Shown here piece by piece: positions 25,155 through 26,165 of a stretch of 26,165 nt of DNA (positions are counted from its first letter, which is position 1; every line of letters starts with the position of its first letter). Where the stretch lies: NCBI GenBank assembly GCA_963741495.1, contig CAVUID010000003.1:1-26165 (forward strand), given 5' to 3'. The notes below the pieces were generated by a model. That model was not told the DNA's origin, did no database searches, and saw only the letters and a list, made by a program, of their open reading frames with translations. This stretch comes from Sulfurimicrobium sp963741495. Its GTDB lineage: Bacteria > Pseudomonadota > Gammaproteobacteria > Burkholderiales > Sulfuricellaceae. The position numbers and the translations under genes are program-made.

Positions 25155-25235
25155 TTGTCAGTGTTCGAAGATGCGCTGCCCGAACCATGCATTCTTGTGG
25201 ATGCCGATTACTCCATCCTGTCAGAACACCCATAA
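25155..25235 (+). pseudogene. Possible N-terminal stub of a sigma-54-dependent activator
   Basis: The frame ending at TAA 25233 reads LSVFEDALPEPCILVDADYS followed by ILSEHP. The stretch from DALPEP to DYSI closely resembles, from memory, the beginning of the PAS domain in some sigma-54 activators, which continue with an AAN.AYR-like segment. Here the similarity stops abruptly after SIL, and AT-rich sequence with a stop follows. No other frame continues it. It is divergent from the radical SAM gene. At 26 codons this could be chance. Confidence 0.35.
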
Positions 25236-25257
25236 TTGCCTAATTTATTATTTTTCG

Positions 25258-25872
25258 TCATTGTTGCCGTGCCGGGGTAAAAGTCAGATCCAGCAACGTC
25301 GAGGTGGATTTGAGATGAAGGTAATATAGTCCTTCAGCGGCGATTGGCAGAGTATGCTCAAAAACCTGGTCCGTGCGTTGCTGCTCTTCAAGCAGCACGT
25401 CAAGTTTCTCGCCACAGATGCTCATACTTGCTTCTGACTGACCGTCAAAGCGCAAGTTCAGGTGATACGTCCCTGGACGTATTCTGCCCAAGGGGATGAA
25501 GTAGCTCTTTCCATCAGGGCCTCTCCACTGGTGCAAGACCTCCGCGTTCCACGTGCCATCAGCGGGAGCGGTATCGGGCAATGGGTAATGAGCGCACTCT
25601 TCCTTGGTATATTTGAGTATGGCGAAAAGCTCTTCCACTTCCAGAGGTGAAGAAGAGGGGATGTAGCGCCGCACATGACCCTGGGCAGCCGCAACACCGG
25701 AAGAAAAGCTTAAGCGGCCGCTACACTGGCCTTCATGACAGTGGGCACACACGGTGTTGAATTTCACCACTGTTGCTCTTATGTCCGCCATGCAGTTTTG
25801 AGAGTAAATCAAGGCTGTGACGGCAACGCCTATAGGTGTCAAAAAATATACAAGCAGCTTGAGGGGCGACAT
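25258..25872 (-). CDS. Exported CxxCH (cytochrome c-like) protein
   Basis: This 204-residue protein begins with a hydrophobic signal or anchor (about residues 4-27: LKLLVYFLTPIGVAVTALIY) and then has CAHCH (Cys42, Cys45, His46), a single heme-c attachment motif, so it should act in the periplasm or on its membrane. EGQCSGRLSF and LFAILKYTKEECAHYPL follow, consistent with a small cytochrome fold. The C-terminal 90 residues (GKSYFIPLGRIRPGTYHLNL onward) look like a beta-rich domain, not heme-binding. No named family was recognised. The start at 25872 is set by GGAGG 4 nt upstream; the frame is open to 25971, but the extension would overlap the operator. A perfect operator palindrome lies about 80 nt upstream. 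The function may be electron transfer or redox sensing. Confidence 0.78.
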   Translation of the reverse strand: MSPLKLLVYFLTPIGVAVTALIYSQNCMADIRATVVKFNTVCAHCHEGQCSGRLSFSSGVAAAQGHVRRYIPSSSPLEVEELFAILKYTKEECAHYPLPDTAPADGTWNAEVLHQWRGPDGKSYFIPLGRIRPGTYHLNLRFDGQSEASMSICGEKLDVLLEEQQRTDQVFEHTLPIAAEGLYYLHLKSTSTLLDLTFTPARQQ

Positions 25873-25953
25873 GTTTCCTCCCTTTAACGAAACTTGCGAC
25901 GCGAGTCTGCGCTTCTTGCCGGCAGAATCGCCATTTTGTCCCGGAACAATCTT

Positions 25954-25971
25954 ATGTCTTATATAAGACAT
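25954..25971. promoter_or_regulatory. Perfect 18-nt palindromic operator
   Basis: ATGTCTTATATAAGACAT is a perfect palindrome, identical to the core of the site before the GntR gene at 23282-23305, and both are followed by a TGGAC-containing segment. It lies about 82 nt upstream of the CxxCH gene (minus strand) and about 180 nt before a possible plus-strand start at 26152, so it may control either or both. Confidence 0.6.
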
Positions 25972-26151
25972 GTGGACTTTGATCGGGATAGTGAGATAAA
26001 CTTCGGCATCCGCATGCCTGCCGGTTGCCGCTGTTCAATGTAACACTGTATTCACTGCATGAGACACGTTACCATATTTGGATCACTGCCGCCCATGCGC
26101 GATCGCTGCCTGGGAGCATTATTGTTTTGATGAAATTGAATTAGGATCAGC

Positions 26152-26165
26152 ATGGATAATTTAAA
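26152..26165 (+). CDS. Possible start of a gene running off the window
   Basis: ATG GAT AAT TTA begins at 26152, with AGGA 6 nt upstream. Only 14 nt are present, so nothing can be said about the product. It would be divergent from the CxxCH gene and could share its operator region. Confidence 0.3.

Noticed and set aside
25708..25724. AAGCTTAAGCGGCCGCT, overlapping HindIII, AflII and NotI sites resembling a cloning linker
   Set aside because: The coding frame of the CxxCH protein passes through it smoothly as CSGRLSF between coherent segments, so it is most likely chance rather than a vector junction.

Overview
The window looks like a chromosomal segment of a GC-rich betaproteobacterium, possibly a Nitrosomonadales or Sulfuricella/Gallionella-like lineage. 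The protein wording suggests this: ParC, PEP carboxylase, and a GntR/UTRA regulator of the kind found next to sdh genes in Betaproteobacteria. The heme-linked c-di-GMP signalling fits too. The lineage is an inference; there is no rRNA gene or taxonomic marker here.

Layout. 1-2385 is parC, broken by three apparent single-base insertions. 2425-4865 is an overlapping pair: a GCS2-type carboxylate-amine ligase and an AstE/AspA-type zinc deacylase, followed by a good terminator. 5004-5489 is a C_GCAxxG_C_C redox protein. 5640-7205 is a B12-binding radical SAM enzyme. 7277-9796 (minus) is a heme-c-motif sensor with PAS, degenerate GGDEF and intact EAL domains. 9968-11825 (plus) is a YjdF-like membrane protein overlapping an SpmA/SpmB-like Gate-domain membrane protein; each has one frameshift. 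11894-17425 (minus) is a signalling block: a methyl-accepting chemotaxis protein, a PAS-GGDEF-EAL protein and an HD-GYP protein. The last two overlap by 4 nt as an operon. 17503-20196 (minus) is a P-type cation ATPase, divergent from ppc (PEP carboxylase, to 23252), whose leader holds three tandem hairpins. 23342-24089 is the GntR regulator (one frameshift). 24201-25151 (minus) is a COG0731-type radical SAM protein (two frameshifts). 25155-25235 looks like a stub of a sigma-54 activator. 25258-25872 (minus) is an exported CxxCH protein, and the window ends at a possible gene start.

Two themes tie genes together. First, four signalling proteins (three for c-di-GMP, one chemoreceptor) lie within 10 kb. 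Second, an 18-nt palindrome, ATGTCTTATATAAGACAT, occurs perfectly upstream of the GntR gene and upstream of the exported CxxCH gene. A degraded copy lies before the C_GCAxxG_C_C gene. This suggests a small local regulon with the GntR protein as its likely reader.

Eight single-base indels, seven of them insertions, interrupt otherwise well-conserved genes, including the essential parC. Sequencing or assembly error is the simplest explanation, and each can be undone by a one-base edit. No tRNA, rRNA, CRISPR array, insertion sequence or prophage was seen. No gap between genes exceeds about 300 nt.
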